A DNA stretch of 35,752 nucleotides from NCBI GenBank assembly GCA_023228995.1, contig JALOAD010000034.1, forward strand, positions 1-35,752, read 5' to 3'. Below are positions 35,239-35,752 of the stretch, piece by piece. Under the pieces are notes generated by a model. That model worked only from the letters and a program-made list of their open reading frames with translations, had not been told where the DNA came from and searched no databases. The stretch comes from Candidatus Muiribacterium halophilum. Its GTDB lineage: Bacteria > Muiribacteriota > Muiribacteriia > Muiribacteriales > Muiribacteriaceae. The translations under genes and the position numbers were made by a program. Within the stretch, counting starts at the first letter, position 1. Each line of letters begins with the position of its first letter.

Positions 35239-35752
35239 ATGAAAATAAGAAACGGATTTGTAAGTAATAGTAGTTCTTCTTCATTCATAATTAATGATAA
35301 TGAAGAATTTAGTTCAGTTTTTGATATAGCTGAATATATGCTTCCATGTAGAGATATGTATGAAAATACAGATGAACTACTTAAAAGACTAAAAGAGAGT
35401 GATAAACATCCTGATACACCAATTAATTTTGGTTCTTGTAATTATGATACATTTATCTATAAACATAAAGATATTTATTTAGTTAGAACTTGTAATAATC
35501 ACGAATGGGGTAAATTAGAGCAATATCCAGATGTTGATTATTGTAATAATGAACATATATTAAAGAAATACCCTGAATTAGATCCTAATAACAATGGGTA
35601 TGTAGATTTTTACACTTTTCTTGAAGATAAAGAATTCTGGTCATTAGAAATGGGTTTTATGTTTAAGGAAACACAGGATTGGGATATATGTATGAATCCA
35701 GGAAATTATTCTTGGGATGACAAAGAAAATGTTTGTTGTGGTGAATTTTACA
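35239..35752 (+). CDS. Phage protein with MKIRNGFVSNSSSSSF N-terminus, 3' end outside window
   Basis: At least 171 residues; the frame is open to the last base. The start MKIRNGFVSNSSSSSFII is a striking N-terminal motif that I recall from many otherwise different phage proteins; its role is unknown. The rest is acidic with scattered Cys (FGSCNYDTFIYKHKDIYLVR, DIAEYMLPCRDMYEN). It starts 1 nt after the exported-protein gene. Confidence 0.75.
   Translation, partial: MKIRNGFVSNSSSSSFIINDNEEFSSVFDIAEYMLPCRDMYENTDELLKRLKESDKHPDTPINFGSCNYDTFIYKHKDIYLVRTCNNHEWGKLEQYPDVDYCNNEHILKKYPELDPNNNGYVDFYTFLEDKEFWSLEMGFMFKETQDWDICMNPGNYSWDDKENVCCGEFY

Noticed and set aside
1-35752. Genome-wide reassignment of TGA (as Trp) or TAG (as Gln, as in some Bacteroidota phages)
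   Set aside because: Many genes end exactly after the conserved tag or at ATGA overlaps with TGA, and TAG ends genes at 1049, 5447, 22392 and 32235. The three internal TGA codons are therefore local.
1-35752. CRISPR array or phase-variable repeat array
   Set aside because: No regularly spaced direct repeats were seen; the repeats found are the 73-bp pair, the 26-bp pair and the dispersed promoter element.

Overview
The window looks like part of a large tailed-phage genome (jumbo-phage style) that infects a Bacteroidota host. It is very AT-rich and tightly packed, with no rRNA, no tRNA and no chromosomal housekeeping operon. It is dominated by dozens of short unknown genes in long same-strand runs whose stops and starts overlap. 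Typical large-phage auxiliary genes are present: DenV-type pyrimidine-dimer glycosylase, free-standing LAGIDADG, HNH and GIY-YIG endonucleases, beta-class DNA methyltransferases, two calcineurin-like phosphatases, a HAD-like hydrolase, an ECF-like sigma factor, DUF4326, DUF932-like and RlaP-type nucleotidyltransferase genes. Promoters of the Bacteroidota type (TAnnTTTG) recur, and nearly all genes lack a Shine-Dalgarno sequence. TAA, TAG and TGA all serve as stops.

Layout. 1-4.28 kb: 3' part of a RlaP-like nucleotidyltransferase, small membrane proteins, a DUF932-like protein and the 5' half of an SPFH/prohibitin-like gene. 4.27-8.1 kb: a foreign-looking block (conserved phage protein, small coiled coil, nucleotidyltransferase, two DNA methyltransferases, small unknowns, repeats) that replaces the middle of the SPFH gene, which resumes at about 8.1 kb. 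8.7-11.75 kb: lipoprotein, sigma factor, a third methyltransferase with an in-frame TGA, small membrane proteins and DUF4326. 11.74-15.53 kb: a minus-strand operon of seven genes ending upstream in a class III adenylate cyclase. 15.6-35.75 kb: plus-strand runs of small genes interrupted by one minus-strand LAGIDADG gene (29.6-30.7 kb) and by one small gene that has been split by a fragment of a bacterial abiEi antitoxin gene (26.37-26.62 kb).

Two protein-terminal signals organise the region. First, 23 otherwise unlike plus-strand proteins end in the same short basic amphipathic peptide, consensus R-E-x-K-L-(K/E)-R-I-(L/I)-(K/N)-(D/E); two further copies are internal, at apparent fusion joints. 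Codons vary synonymously, so the peptide seems to be what is selected. Second, six minus-strand genes of the 11.7-15.5 kb operon and the minus-strand gene at 2.0-2.7 kb (six or seven in all) begin with a short motif like M-K-x-L-K-x-(F/Y)-x-E-(F/Y), several followed by an (I/L)-x-E|G/D/T site. This resembles the T4 capsid-targeting sequence that directs internal proteins into the prohead. The cyclase carries it, so it may be packaged and injected. An exact 11-base element TTTAATATATA lies upstream of the minus-strand tagged operons, the LAGIDADG gene, gene 1141 and a likely small RNA, and is a candidate phage late promoter.

Several genes are broken (SPFH, methyltransferase 2, methyltransferases 1 and 3, the gene at 26.2 kb), and DenV and a PARG-like gene look truncated against each other. 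Some of this could be assembly or base-calling error rather than biology; the individual entries separate the two where possible.
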